NCBI GenBank assembly: GCA_030435675.1
Contig: CM059621.1
Location: 10,602,001 to 10,666,000, forward strand
Source of the DNA: Steinernema hermaphroditum
Taxonomy: Eukaryota; Nematoda; Chromadorea; Rhabditida; Steinernematidae
DNA length: 64,000 nt
Direction of reading: 5' to 3'
The position numbers were made by a program, and so were the translations under genes. Shown piece by piece: positions 24,113 through 35,205 of the stretch (position 1 is the stretch's first letter; each line of letters starts with the position of its first letter). The notes below the pieces were generated by a model. The model was not told the DNA's origin. It saw only the letters and a list, made by a program, of their open reading frames with translations, and did no database searches.

Positions 24113-25091
24113 CCAGGAAATTTGTGATTTGTTCTTTCTGTACTCATGTCGCTGTTTGTTAGTGCTGACTGTATTATTGTTTATTACACTGTCGTTTGGC
24201 TGTTACGAGCTTTCACTACCCAATGTATACGGTACCCGTACCTTGCAAGATATCTCATATGTGGGCAGGCGTCAGAGTCGGAGGCTGTTGTTCATTCGGT
24301 GATCCAAAAGCCTGTCCAGCTGATGCTGCGCTACGGTTTGCTTATAGCTTCTGCTCCCTCCGCTGAGGAGCTGCTCCGAAGCCGACCTCCGGATGGGGCG
24401 CGGCGTTCTCGTGTCCGGGAGGCGAGCGATCCACTGCTCGCGGGATTCGGGCATCTGAGAGAAGCAGGTTACGCAGAGACTATCACAGGGCAGCTATCGT
24501 ACCGTATGCCGAAGGAACATCGTCTTGATGCCGAGGCGGATCTCGTTGTGGCGGAGCGCGTAGAAAACGATGCCGTCACCTCCGAGTCTCCGCGCTGACG
24601 ATCGATAGTGGGGGACATCGGGGACGAGAGCGTGTCATCGACGACCCTCGTGGCCGTGGAACGACACTTCGAATTCTTCTACTCCAACCACTCGATTCTT
24701 CCGGACGCATTTCGAACTTCCGTAATTTGCTCTGAGGAAATACTGTAATCCTGCACCACTGAACCGTTCCAATGGATAGGGGGATCATCAAGAGGAAAAT
24801 CATGTGTTTGTTTTCTTCTTCTAGATCTTTCTTTAAGGCGCCGATGACGCACTGGCATAAGACACGGCGGTGTCAAATAGCGAAAAGAGGTCCCCGAACA
24901 AGAAGGTATCCAACTCACGCGGGAATCACGCTTAGGGGAGTTCATCTCTCCGCAACTAAACCCACAACTTGGAGAGAAATCGTTTATTCGTGACTATGGC
25001 GACGTTTCTATGTGGCGACACTCATCAGACCTTTGGATTCGGGTTGTTGCTGAAAGGGGGGCATTCACTCTGTACACGCTACCACAACCTA
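24113..25091 (-). other. Possible minus-strand gene, unrecognised
   Basis: The minus strand shows coding-like stretches that splice plausibly. A segment reading DGIVFYALRHNEIRLGIKTM (about 24570-24510) can be joined by a 48 bp GT-AG intron (GTACGATAG...TCTCTCAG) to MPESREQWIARLPDTRTPRP (24454), ending at a stop at 24272. Upstream segments read VVGVEEFEVSFHGHEG (about 24690-24640) and IHWNGSVVQDYSISSEQ (about 24780-24730), but I could not join them cleanly. I do not recognise the family. Some or all may be chance. Confidence 0.25.
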
Positions 25092-28000
25092 CTAGGGACA
25101 CGCCTTCTCCAGAATCCAGTTGGTAGTGTCGTCGGCGGCGTTACCAACGTAGGTAGCCAGGGCGAGCGGCTTCACCGGCTCCACAGCTTCTTGGCTCCGA
25201 CCGACCACCAGTATGACCACTGGAGGGTTTAGGGCCTGGAGCTCCTTGGCCACCACCGTCGCCTCCTCTGCGTCCGTCACTCTGAAGGGAGCTCTGGGTG
25301 AATTCGCGCTTCGGCGAACTCACGTGTCGCCGACGAAAATGACGAGGGTGACGCCGACGGCGCTGTTCTTGAAGGACGCGTCTCCGCTCTCCCGGAAGTG
25401 CTTCAGGGCGTCCGTCAGGGTGATATTTAGGGTGTCCTCCGAGGAGGCCTTGACCTGTTGCATCTCCTCCTCCGCCTTCGATGTGTTCCAGCGGTTGAAG
25501 GGCGATCCGTAGTAGTTGGTGGTGGAGATGCCGTAGTAGTTGAAGATGGTCGACTGGGGGACGGTGCTGTTGTCGATCAGGTCGGGTACTTGCAGTTGCT
25601 GGAAAGGGCCTGTAGAGGCAGACGGCGAGGGGGTGGGGTACCACGTCTTTGTAGTTCTGCCCGTAGTGGCCGGTGTCAAACATGAAGGTGATGTAGAAGT
25701 TGAAGAAGTAGGGACTGCAGTCAACTGGCGTCGTTGTGGGGGTGGTGGGGACCGAACTCGAGGACATCTGAGAGGGTGAGGAGCTCGAAGGGAGGGTAGA
25801 GGAAGGGCCAGAGGTCGAGGCAGATGAAGACGAGGCGACGGTGGATATGGTCGAGGGGGTGGATGAAGATCGTGCATTATAACTCGTCGTGTAAGGGGAA
25901 GATGTTGAAGAGGGGGATGGAGAAGAAGTCGACGCCGAAGAGGAAGTACTCGAGGGGGGAGTGCTTACTGTAACAGAAGTGGAATGAATCGAGGAGGTTG
26001 AAGCAGAGGAGGCAGCGGTGGATACGGTCGAGGGGGTGGATGAAGATGGAGCGGGAGAGCTCGGAGAAGAGGAAGAAGATGTGCCGCTGGCCGTTGAGGC
26101 TGGAGGCGTGGAAGAAGAAAACACGGATGAGGGGGATAGAGAGGGGGACGCCGGAGACGTGGACGAAGTTGGGGAGGAAGAGGGTGTGATGGTTACTTTA
26201 GAGGAAGGAACCGAGGAAGGTGATGATGCCAGAGAGGACGTGGAGGGAATAGTCGACGGCTGAGTGGAGGAACTCAGAGGGGCAATTGAAGTGGCGGTGG
26301 TGGGAGAGGACGAGAAAGTCGCCGTGGCCTTAGCGGAAGATGGCGAAGACGATGGATAATGAGTCACAGTGACTGTAGTCGGGGGAGTGGAACTGGATGG
26401 GGCCGTAGATGTGCTCGTTGAAGAGGAAGAGACTATGGAGCTACCGATAGAAGAGGAGGCCGAAGAGGTCGCTGTGACCGTAGTAGACGGGGAGGGGGAG
26501 GCAGAAGAAGTGGTGGAGGAGGCCGTTGAAGAAGAAGGCGTAGTGGAGGATCCGAAACTCTTCGACGGCACTGTGGTTGGGACAGCTGATGATGTCGTGC
26601 TCTGAGAAGCCATCGAAGGAGTTGGAGTCGTCGACGTGGGTGGCTTAGTGGCAACGCTCGGCGTGGAGGCTAAATAAACGCATTACGGTACTCGAAAGGG
26701 TGGATTCGAAGCTGATGATGATCGAAAAGTGAGCGGACTCTACAAACCTGTCGGGGTGGTTGAAGAGGAAGGCTGCATGACTCCTAAATAGCACAAGTAA
26801 ACATGAAGACCAGTGGAACCATACGGTATTGACAGAGATCTCCGTGGAAGCCGGACCTGCAGAAGCAGGTGGACAGGTCGGCGGTGCCTCCGTTCTGGCA
26901 GATCGGCGTCCGGCAGTCGAAGCCGTGGTGGGAGGCGTCGCACTGGCACCTACCGTACTCGTCCACGTGGCCAAACTGGCCACACTCTGAAAGGAGAAGT
27001 GGCACCATCTGGGAGGAACTCCCTACGTCTTTTGTTGTTGTAGAAGGTCTGATAGCGATCGAAGGCTTGCCCGTTCTCATCCCTTCCGCTCAGCTTGAAT
27101 ACGGTCAGCGACATCACGGCGGTAACCTGTGGGTACTGTAACGGGGGTGAGGGTTTCGGAAGAGGGCGATCACCTTGATCTCGGAAGTGACGAACTGGTT
27201 GGAGCAGGTGGCGACGTCGCGGGTGATGAAAGGCGCACCGAGGAGGAGGTTCTGGTTTGTGAGGTCGATCTTGCGGCTGAAGACGCGCACCTCCTCCAGG
27301 GTGGCCTCCTCCTTTGCCAGGAGCGTGTTCGTTATCTGCGCGGTCAGGAAGACGTCCCTCCGAGTGGCACCCACGGAGAACGGCGTCCGCTCGACGAAGT
27401 CATCGTGCTGCTCCACGGAGAAGCCGACGCGTGCCTCGAGGCTCCCCGAGACGCGCGTCTGCACTTGGCAGCCGCATCGGGGGACGCCGGCGGGACACGA
27501 GGAGCGCGTCGATAAGCGCCAGAATCCGACATAGTTCTCCATCTTGTTCTTATCTGGAAGGGGGAGAAGGTTGAAGTTGGACCGAGGCGATCTTACAGAA
27601 CTGGAGGACTACGGTGTTCGAGTCCCTGAAGACGATGTTCGACTTCCCGAGAGGCAGCTGCTGGCCGAGGCCATCGAAGATGGTCAAGTTGTCGACGTTG
27701 TTGGGACCCCGTATGGTGACGGTGAACCAGAAGGCGCGCGTCTCGATGGGGAAGTAGGCCTGCACGGGCGCCGAGGAGCAGTCCTCCCAGAGGGAGTCGA
27801 AGACGACTCCGTTCTCGAACACCATCGACTTCAGAGGAGCGTCAAGCAGCTGCAAAGGCGTGTGTTTTGGCCACTTTGTGTGTGGCCTACCTCTCGGACG
27901 TTGTTGTTGTCGACGATGAGGAATCTGCCGTTGGTGGCCGAGGGGATGAGACTCAAGTAGTCGAAGGACGCGCCCGGCTTCGGGCCTCCCATCGGGGAGT

Positions 28001-31000
28001 AGACGATGTTGATCTAAGGGGGCTTTAGGACTGCGCAGAAGGGGACCCACCTCGATGTCTCCGGTGTTGGCGAGTTCCTGCATGAGGGTGGCGAAGCCGT
28101 TGTATAAGACGGTGTCCGTCGAGGTGAAGACGTAGAAGACGGCCGGACGGTACATGGTGAGCTCGAAGGCGTTCTTGATGGCCTCTATGAGGCGCCCCTT
28201 CTTGCCGGGCTGGGAGGCTGTGGAAATGGCGCCGACGGAGGCGTCGAAGGCGCCGATGAACTTCTCAACGATGGGCGTCGAGACGACGCTGCTGACAGAG
28301 TGCTCGTCGAATGTGACGAGGGAGAGCTGCTGCTCGACGCCGGGGCCGTCGATGGAGGCGACAAAGTCGGGGACGGCCTGCTTGAGGTACGAGTTGACGA
28401 GGATGCTCTCCAGCTGGTTCTGCACGACGAAGGCGACCGAAGAGAACGTGGAGCTCTTCTTGCCGAGGCGCGAGAAGAAGTCCCACTCCCGACATTGCAC
28501 TGCAAGGGGAACTCAGGCGAACCTCGGGGGAAAGGGCCTACCGAACTCGCAGAATTTCCCGGTGACGAGGGACGGACAGGTGCAGGCCATGTTCTCCAGC
28601 TTTCCTCCGTTCTGGCAGATGGGGAACTCGCAGTGGGTACCCGAGTAGCGCGGCGGCTCGCCCTCCTTCTGGGGACAAGAGCACTGGAAGCCGTTCCAGT
28701 GACCCCCGTTGAGGCACTCCTCTGCCGACACGCCGTAGCAGAAGCCGGGGAGCGAGCGCTGCAGGATGACGCCGTCGGAGCTCTCCACCTCTATCTAAAG
28801 CTCCTTCTTAGCCAAGGGGGACTCCAGAGGACCGGCCTGGAAGTAGAAGTAGCCGTTGTTGACGGGACAGGCGAAGTTCTTCTCGAAGAAGTACTCGAAG
28901 ACGCAGCTCGGGGCGCGGACGGCACCGACCGCCGAGTAGCTGTAATCGGTATCGAGAGCCGTCGCCGTGGCGGTTACGGTAACGTTCCCCTGCAATGCCG
29001 AGGAGAGGTGCACCACCGGGTGCATCGTCTTGCCTGGAAGGAGGGGTACGGTAGCTGGAAATGGAGATTACCATAGTAAGAGAAGGAGGTGGAGGAGTCG
29101 TGACTTGGGTCGGGAGAGAAGCCAAGCCACGCGTGGAACTGCGAGGGCTGCGCCACGTTCAGAGAGTACGGTAGGTTGTTGGTGGAGGAGAACTTGAGGT
29201 TATAGATGCCGGGCTGGAGGTTGGAGGCGCGGAAGATGGTCATCTGGGGGAGGAAGGCGCGTGTTTCGAGGGCGAGCGGCATCTTTCCCTTCGATAGGAC
29301 GGCCGTGAAGTTGGTGGCCCGATCTTGAAGATACTGTAGGGGAGAGGATGAGGATGAAGTGGGTACCGCTCCATCCAGTGATGTAGAAAACGTCCTGCAC
29401 GGAGTTGACGACGATTTTCTCGAGGAAGGTCGTGTTCCACGTTTTCGTCTCGGCGACCACCTCCCGGAAGTGGAAGGTCTGACCATAGTCGTTGATGAAG
29501 AGGTCGATGAGGTCTTTCTTGGCGGTGGAGGGGTCGCAGAGGTCGAGGACGACGCCTCCAGTGGACTGGGCGATGAGGTTGTAAAGGACCATGTCTGCCG
29601 GGGCGACAGCGCATGTGTCGAAGAACTGAGGCGCGACGACGATATTGAGGAGGATCGAATTCTCGATGAGAAGCGCCCTAAAGGAACTCAGATGGCGTTG
29701 GAGTGGGGGTACGGTACTTGGTGGCGTCGATCTGGTCATCGGAGTCGCCGATGGGGGAGTCGACGACGAGGAAGACGGGGGAGCGAGGGCGGACGCCCTC
29801 GAAGGCGGAGGAGACATTCGTCTGGAGGAGGGCGGCGAGGGCCAAGGAGACGTTCTGGGTGGCCGAGGTGGACATCCGGAACTTGGCGCCCTCGATGGCG
29901 GCGACGAAGTCGGAGGCGTTGCCGAAGGCCACGGAGGAGACGTCTGGAGAGGGGGCTTCTGGAGGGGGCGGAGAAGGACTCACCGGCGTCGGCAAAGGCA
30001 GTGAAGATGAAGGTGTCGAAGTAGACGTCGGCGAAGGAGGCCTCGTAAAAGGAGGTCAGCTTCTGGAAGGCGCCGGCAACGTGTGTGGCGGCGAGGGCAG
30101 CGCTATGGGTGGTCTGAAAGGCGAGACCGAGAGTCCTCCGGGAGGTGTCGAAGGTTTCCTGGGAGGTAGTGGTACAGCTGAGCTTCTCGCAGTGTTGACC
30201 CTGGTAGCCGGTGGGGCAGTTGCAGAGGGGTAGATCCGTGGGACCTCCGGGGAACGGGTTAAGAGTGCCCCCGTTGACGCACTCCACAACCTCGCAGAGC
30301 TTCCCGGAGAAATGCTAGAGAGGAAAAGAAGGACGTGGGGCCTAGGGGAGGGAGGGGAAGTACCGGCTGGCAAATACAGTTCTGCTTCGGGTCCCAGTGG
30401 CCTCCGTTCTGGCACTTCGGAGGCACTCGCACGATCGGACGACTCTCTGAAGGGCGCAGCCGTTAGTATTCCACTTTGGACGCCACTCACTCGGAATCTG
30501 ACAGAATCCGGGGAGGATCCTCCGAATCTTGCGCCCTCCGTAATAGCGAACATCTAGGCGCACGTAGAAGGGTCCAGGGGGGCAGGAGGCCCACTCGCCG
30601 AAGACCCAGGACATCGTGCACTGCGTTCCAGCCACCTTGGAGCGGTCCTTGGCCACAGAGGTGCTGTAGGCGATGACGGAGTTGTCGGAGACGCTCAGCG
30701 CAGCGAAGGAGAGGCCGTAGACCTCGCCGTTAACGTTAAGAGGGCGCGCGACGCCGCTGTGCGAGAACTCTGGAAGGAAGGGCCTCGGAGAGGGAGGGCG
30801 CCACTCACCGGCGACGTTGAGGGCGCCAGAGTAGTCGACGGAGGAGTTGGTGGCCGTCCAGGCGAAGACGACCGACTGCTGCGACTCGACGAAGATCTTG
30901 TAGCTGCAGAGGTCATCGGAGGCGCTCGAGAAGGAAAGCGCGGTGATCGAGGCATTGACGGCGTAGATCTAGAAGAGGGTGGGACCCTCGAGAGCGACAC

Positions 31001-33284
31001 TTACGTTCACGTTGGCGACGTTATGGAGGGGAGTGGCCGTCTTCGAGTCATACGAGAGGGAAAGGCTGCCTGAAAGGGGGATGCATCGCCGTGAGACACT
31101 CTCTTACCGATGGTGTAGACGAAGTAGCCGGAGGTCTCCTTGTCGATGACGAGGTTCTCGACGCGAGGAGAGGAGCACTTATAGTTCCGGGAGACGGCGA
31201 TCGTCTCGGCGTCGAACTGGTAGCCGCCGAAGGCCAGGAGAACGTCGCCAAGCGTCTTCTTCGCGCCGACGTGGACGACGTCTCCGAGGGAGTTCTGGGC
31301 GATACGGTAGTAGATCTGGTACGAGTTGTCGGCGGTGGAGGCGATGGGGTAGTCGACGGAGTCGGTCACGAAGAAGAACACCTTGAGTCCCCAGTAGATG
31401 GCGCCTCTGGTGACGAAGGACTCGTCGGCGGCAGAGATCTCGTTGAGGTCGAGGTCAGTGGCGTTGAGCGAAGCGGCGTCGGTGAAGACGAAGACGGACG
31501 ACTTCGGACGCATGAGGGGGTCCTTCGAGAGCGCCTCCCGGAGGGCCGCCACGGTGGGCTGCAGAGCCGATCCTGGCGAGATTACGGCATTCGCGATGCC
31601 GTTGAGGAAGTCGGAGAGGGTGGTGAAGGTGTAGCTGTTGATGGCGTAGGTGGAGCCTGCAGAAAAGTGGAGGGAAGGGGAGTGACTGTGGCGATACCCT
31701 TGGCCAAGTAGGTGACGAGGATAAAGGAGCTGAACTTGTCCTCCGGGTGCTCCTGAAGCAGCTTCGAAGTGGCCGCGTAGAGCTGCTGGATGTCGCGCCC
31801 CATCGAGTCTCGAAGAGAGAGGACGTAGATCAGGGAACGCTTCGAGAAGTCGAAGGAGGTCTGCACGGGCGGAAGACAGGGCACTAGATGAAGAGGTCTC
31901 TCTGTGGAAGGCGGGAAAGGACCCACTCGACTCGCAGTGGCGTCCGATGAATCCGGGTGGGCAGCTGCATCGGTTCTTGTCGGAGACGACTCCGCTATGT
32001 GTGCACACGGTGACGGCGCAGTCGGCGCCCTCGAAGTAGGGCTTGCAGACGCAGGTTCCGTTGGGAAGCATCACGCCTCCGTTGAAGCACGCGTGAGGGG
32101 TGAGGAGCTGGGCGAAGGCGGCCCTTGGAGACGAGCCTTGTGGGGGCGTGTAGTTCTCGAGACGTTCCAGGTAGTAGAGGACGACTTCGGTGGATTCGTC
32201 GCCGAATCTCTCGATGAAGTCTTCCCGTGAGAAGCTCCTCGAAGGAGAGACAATGGCCTCCACCCACGAAGTGGGGAGCTGAGCCGCCTCTCCGTGGATT
32301 CTGAAAGGGGTTATTAGGGTATTGTTAGAAGGAAACTCACTGTTGGTCGACGATTCTGACAGTGAGAAGGGGGTCGTGGAGACGCCTTCTGAGGACAGAT
32401 TGCACTTGGTGCTCGTCTTCGGTGACATCTCGGAGATTCGGGCCCTCGACGACGTCGAAGTGCGCTTGGATTTTGTAGTGGAGAGGGGAGACGGAAGCTG
32501 AAACAGGGTCCTAATCGAAGAAAACACATGTGAAGATTCTGATTCGCTGATCTGATTTCATGTGTGCGATTTCCAGCAGGCCCAATCTAGGGCTGCTCCC
32601 CTATACAAGCTCTGGATGACTTTGGCGGTGAAAACCATTCCCAAACAAAGAAAATTGCCAAAAGACTTAACAGAATCGACGTGTGTTTCTTGGCCATAAA
32701 GGTCTATTTTCCGTGGAAATTCCTCTGATTCACTTTTCTTTCGCGAAAAGACCATTTTTCCACTCGAGTTTATCTATTCGACGCCCTATGGGATGACGTT
32801 TAGCGTCATCTGGCGGCATTAGTACCCCAAGAAGGCTATTCCAACGCCGTGAGTCAGCTTTTGATTAGGAGCAACATTAGCAATCCGTGGAAATGGCCCA
32901 TGTGAGAAGTTATAGCGAGTAGCTGATCTCTCTGGACTCTTCATGCCACACTTCTCGCTTCTCTTCTCGTATGGAAAGGGGCCTGGCTTCCAATCGCGCC
33001 CAGTGGCTGTGCATGGTCCTTATCAACCGTGAGAGATAGGCTCTAGGGACAGAAAACGGCGCTACTGCTCACACCTGAGATCAACTCAAGATCGCCCGAG
33101 AAGCCGATCGATTCGTCCGCCTCCGGCGCTTCCTAATTGGATTACACATCTGTGCAAACGGTTCTCTTATCAGAAGACAGATAAGATGGAAACATTTCCA
33201 GCCACCAGAGAAAGGACACCCACCTGAGGAACCGCCGGAGAAGGCGAAGAAGGCGATTCCGAGGAGAATCGCCCGGAGGAGCAT
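25092..33284 (-). CDS. Giant secreted EGF / VWA-like / mucin-type protein
   Basis: Large extracellular protein, at least 2000 residues in more than 15 exons. Exon 1 (33284-33224) is a signal peptide, MLLRAILLGIAFFAFSGGSS; a 726 bp intron leads to exon 2 (32497-32341), then exon 3 from 32300. EGF-like units recur: ACFNGGVMLPNGTCVCKPYF, RCSCPPGFIGRHCES, CQNGGKLENMACTCP, LCNCPTGYQGQHCEK and GYGRCQCDASHHGFDC-like. Between them lie repeated VWA-like blocks with hydrophobic strand plus Asp/Ser patterns (VFYVFTSTDTVLYNGF, SVFVFTDAASLN). Near the C-terminus a Ser/Thr/Pro-rich region (about 26640-25740) precedes a last VWA-like module (FNFYITFMFDTGHYGQNYKD) ending DDTTNWILEKACP. This layout resembles large intestinal or immune-related nematode proteins such as C. 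elegans IRG-7, but orthology is not shown. Exon joins at both ends were checked; middle exons are approximate. Confidence 0.8.
25740..26640 (-). repeat. Ser/Thr/Pro-rich mucin-like low-complexity region
   Basis: Inside the giant secreted protein, about 300 residues are almost entirely Ser, Thr, Pro, Ala and Val, with recurring SSSTPPTTVTVT-, TSSSSPSSPAPSSST- and STVSTAASSAS-type units. This composition is typical of densely O-glycosylated mucin stalks. At DNA level it is a purine-rich (GGA/GAA) tract on the plus strand and yields long false antisense frames. Confidence 0.85.
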
Positions 33285-35205
33285 GGCGTCGGACTTCTTC
33301 GAACGACCGAACGACGTCGTACCGAAGATAACGTGCCTAGGAATGTCGCCTCTCCCTGGAGCGGGCCTTATCAGGTGCTGTAGTCGTGCGAGGCGAACAA
33401 GAGGCACCGCCCTGGACGCCTCTTCCGAATTTATGGAGTTTGAAAATGCTATACACGTACGTCACCGCCAAGCGCCTGTAAATCGAAACCTTTGATAACG
33501 GTACGTGGGACAAGCACCGGGTACTAAATGTGATTGGTCTCTGTTGAAACAGCGGTCCTTCTACTCTTTATATGTCCCTTTCAACGACCCCGACCAAAAA
33601 GTTCTTCAAAAAGTTGGTTACAAGCGATGAGATGAACTTTGAACTGCGGCAGTGAATCGACTCGGTCATCAGAGTCAAAAGCGAGTTGGAGAAGCCTGCA
33701 CAGCTCTTGTTCATCGTTGACTCGGAATCTTTGTGGAGAGACCACAAGTCCGCTGATTGCCCACAATACAAGAAGAGCGATTGTGTCTACAAGTGAAAGA
33801 CTTTGTTTTCACCAGCGGATTATAAGTGCTTATATTCAATAAAGATTCGACTCCCGCAAAGAAAAGCCGAGCAAATCACTCCTCTCAAATAACGCTCTCA
33901 TTCTTGTGTAGAATTTATATTTTTTGATTATTCATATCACATGTCCGAAAATTGCCACATGAGTGAGGAATACACTATTATGTACAGGTCACATATGGTA
34001 TTAAGTGGGCGGCGACTGCCTTGAATCACGTACACCTTTGGGACTAACCCACTGAGCGCACCTATTGCTCAGCTCGTGTCTGGTCCCTGTTTTTCTTAAA
34101 TCTCTGGTTAAGTACTGCAACAGACAACTTGTGGATGACACTCGCAGCTACTATGCCCACACAGCGACTCCATGAGTTCTTTTCTACTTGAGGAAAATAG
34201 AGGCCAAATGTGAAAAAAAAAATTACCATCGGGTTTACAAAAAAAAAACTAGGGAGGGATTCCTGTTTGCTATTCATATAGCGCTTCCTTAGTTCTATCT
34301 TACCGTAATCCGCGCTCACCCACAAATGACGACATCAGATCAAAGGATAAAGAGGTCCCCAAAAGTGGACCTCAATATTTTTCGACCCCAACCTTGCTTG
34401 GCTCCTGCCCAAGTGGGCAGAGGTTGTGCAATCGAATGGGGAATGCCTTGAATGAAGTGTGCTTTCTATGGTAATGAACATTCACTTTTAAAAACCGACA
34501 TTTTCAGTGTCTCAACGCAATAGAAGAAACTATAGCAAGTAGTATCGTCTTTCTTGCTGTTCAGTCGAGAAATAACATACATTAAGTAACCCCGGAGTGA
34601 ACTATCCTCTAACGTTGAGTTTGGTCTTATGCGAGCACTTCGATACGGTTGTAGATGAGAAGAGAGCGTCGTACCCTCCACTCGAGGTTTCGTGCCCTTT
34701 CCTCGAAGGGCATGCTTCTAAGGAAGCACTTCCAAATGGGTTTTGTTTCGAAGTGTTTGTTTGTGGGAAGTGCATTTCCATTGTGCCCAGCGAGTTTCAT
34801 GTGACCGTCACGTGGACAGCGTCTCCGATCCTGACGTGGTTCCGGACCACTTCCTTCAGTTGTTCCCCTAGGGGGTTTATGGCCACAAAAGAGAACAACC
34901 CTAAAAAGTGAATCAAATTTTGGCGGTAACCTTTCGGCTTTTTACGAACTGTGTGCCACTCTGACTTCTTCAGAATTGCTTGTTTGCGCGTCGGGAGGCC
35001 CTCCCCCTGGCCCTCTGTCACGCGAATTACCCCTCCACCTCTTCTTCCAGCTTGCAACTTCCCTCCGGACTCCCCTAATTGCCTTCTCGGCCCCTTTTCG
35101 CCTCAACGACTCTCCTTAATGCGTTTAGCCCCCCGCGTCTCGTTTCCTTTTACTGCCATCGCAGAGAACGTTTCACAGAAGCGGAATCGGCTGAGATCTT
35201 CGGGG
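33285..35205. other. Intergenic region
   Basis: About 1.9 kb between the start of the giant secreted gene and the stop of the F-box gene, both minus strand. No coding evidence. A short block near 34189 (AAAATAGAGGCCAAA plus an A run) resembles 1553-1580, a possible scrap of a dispersed repeat. Confidence 0.5.

Noticed and set aside
28300..29076. 258-codon plus-strand frame antisense to the giant secreted gene, with similar frames at 31091-31711 and 29359-30024
   Set aside because: Glu/Gly/Val-rich shadows of the real minus-strand exons, which show EGF and VWA-like sequence.
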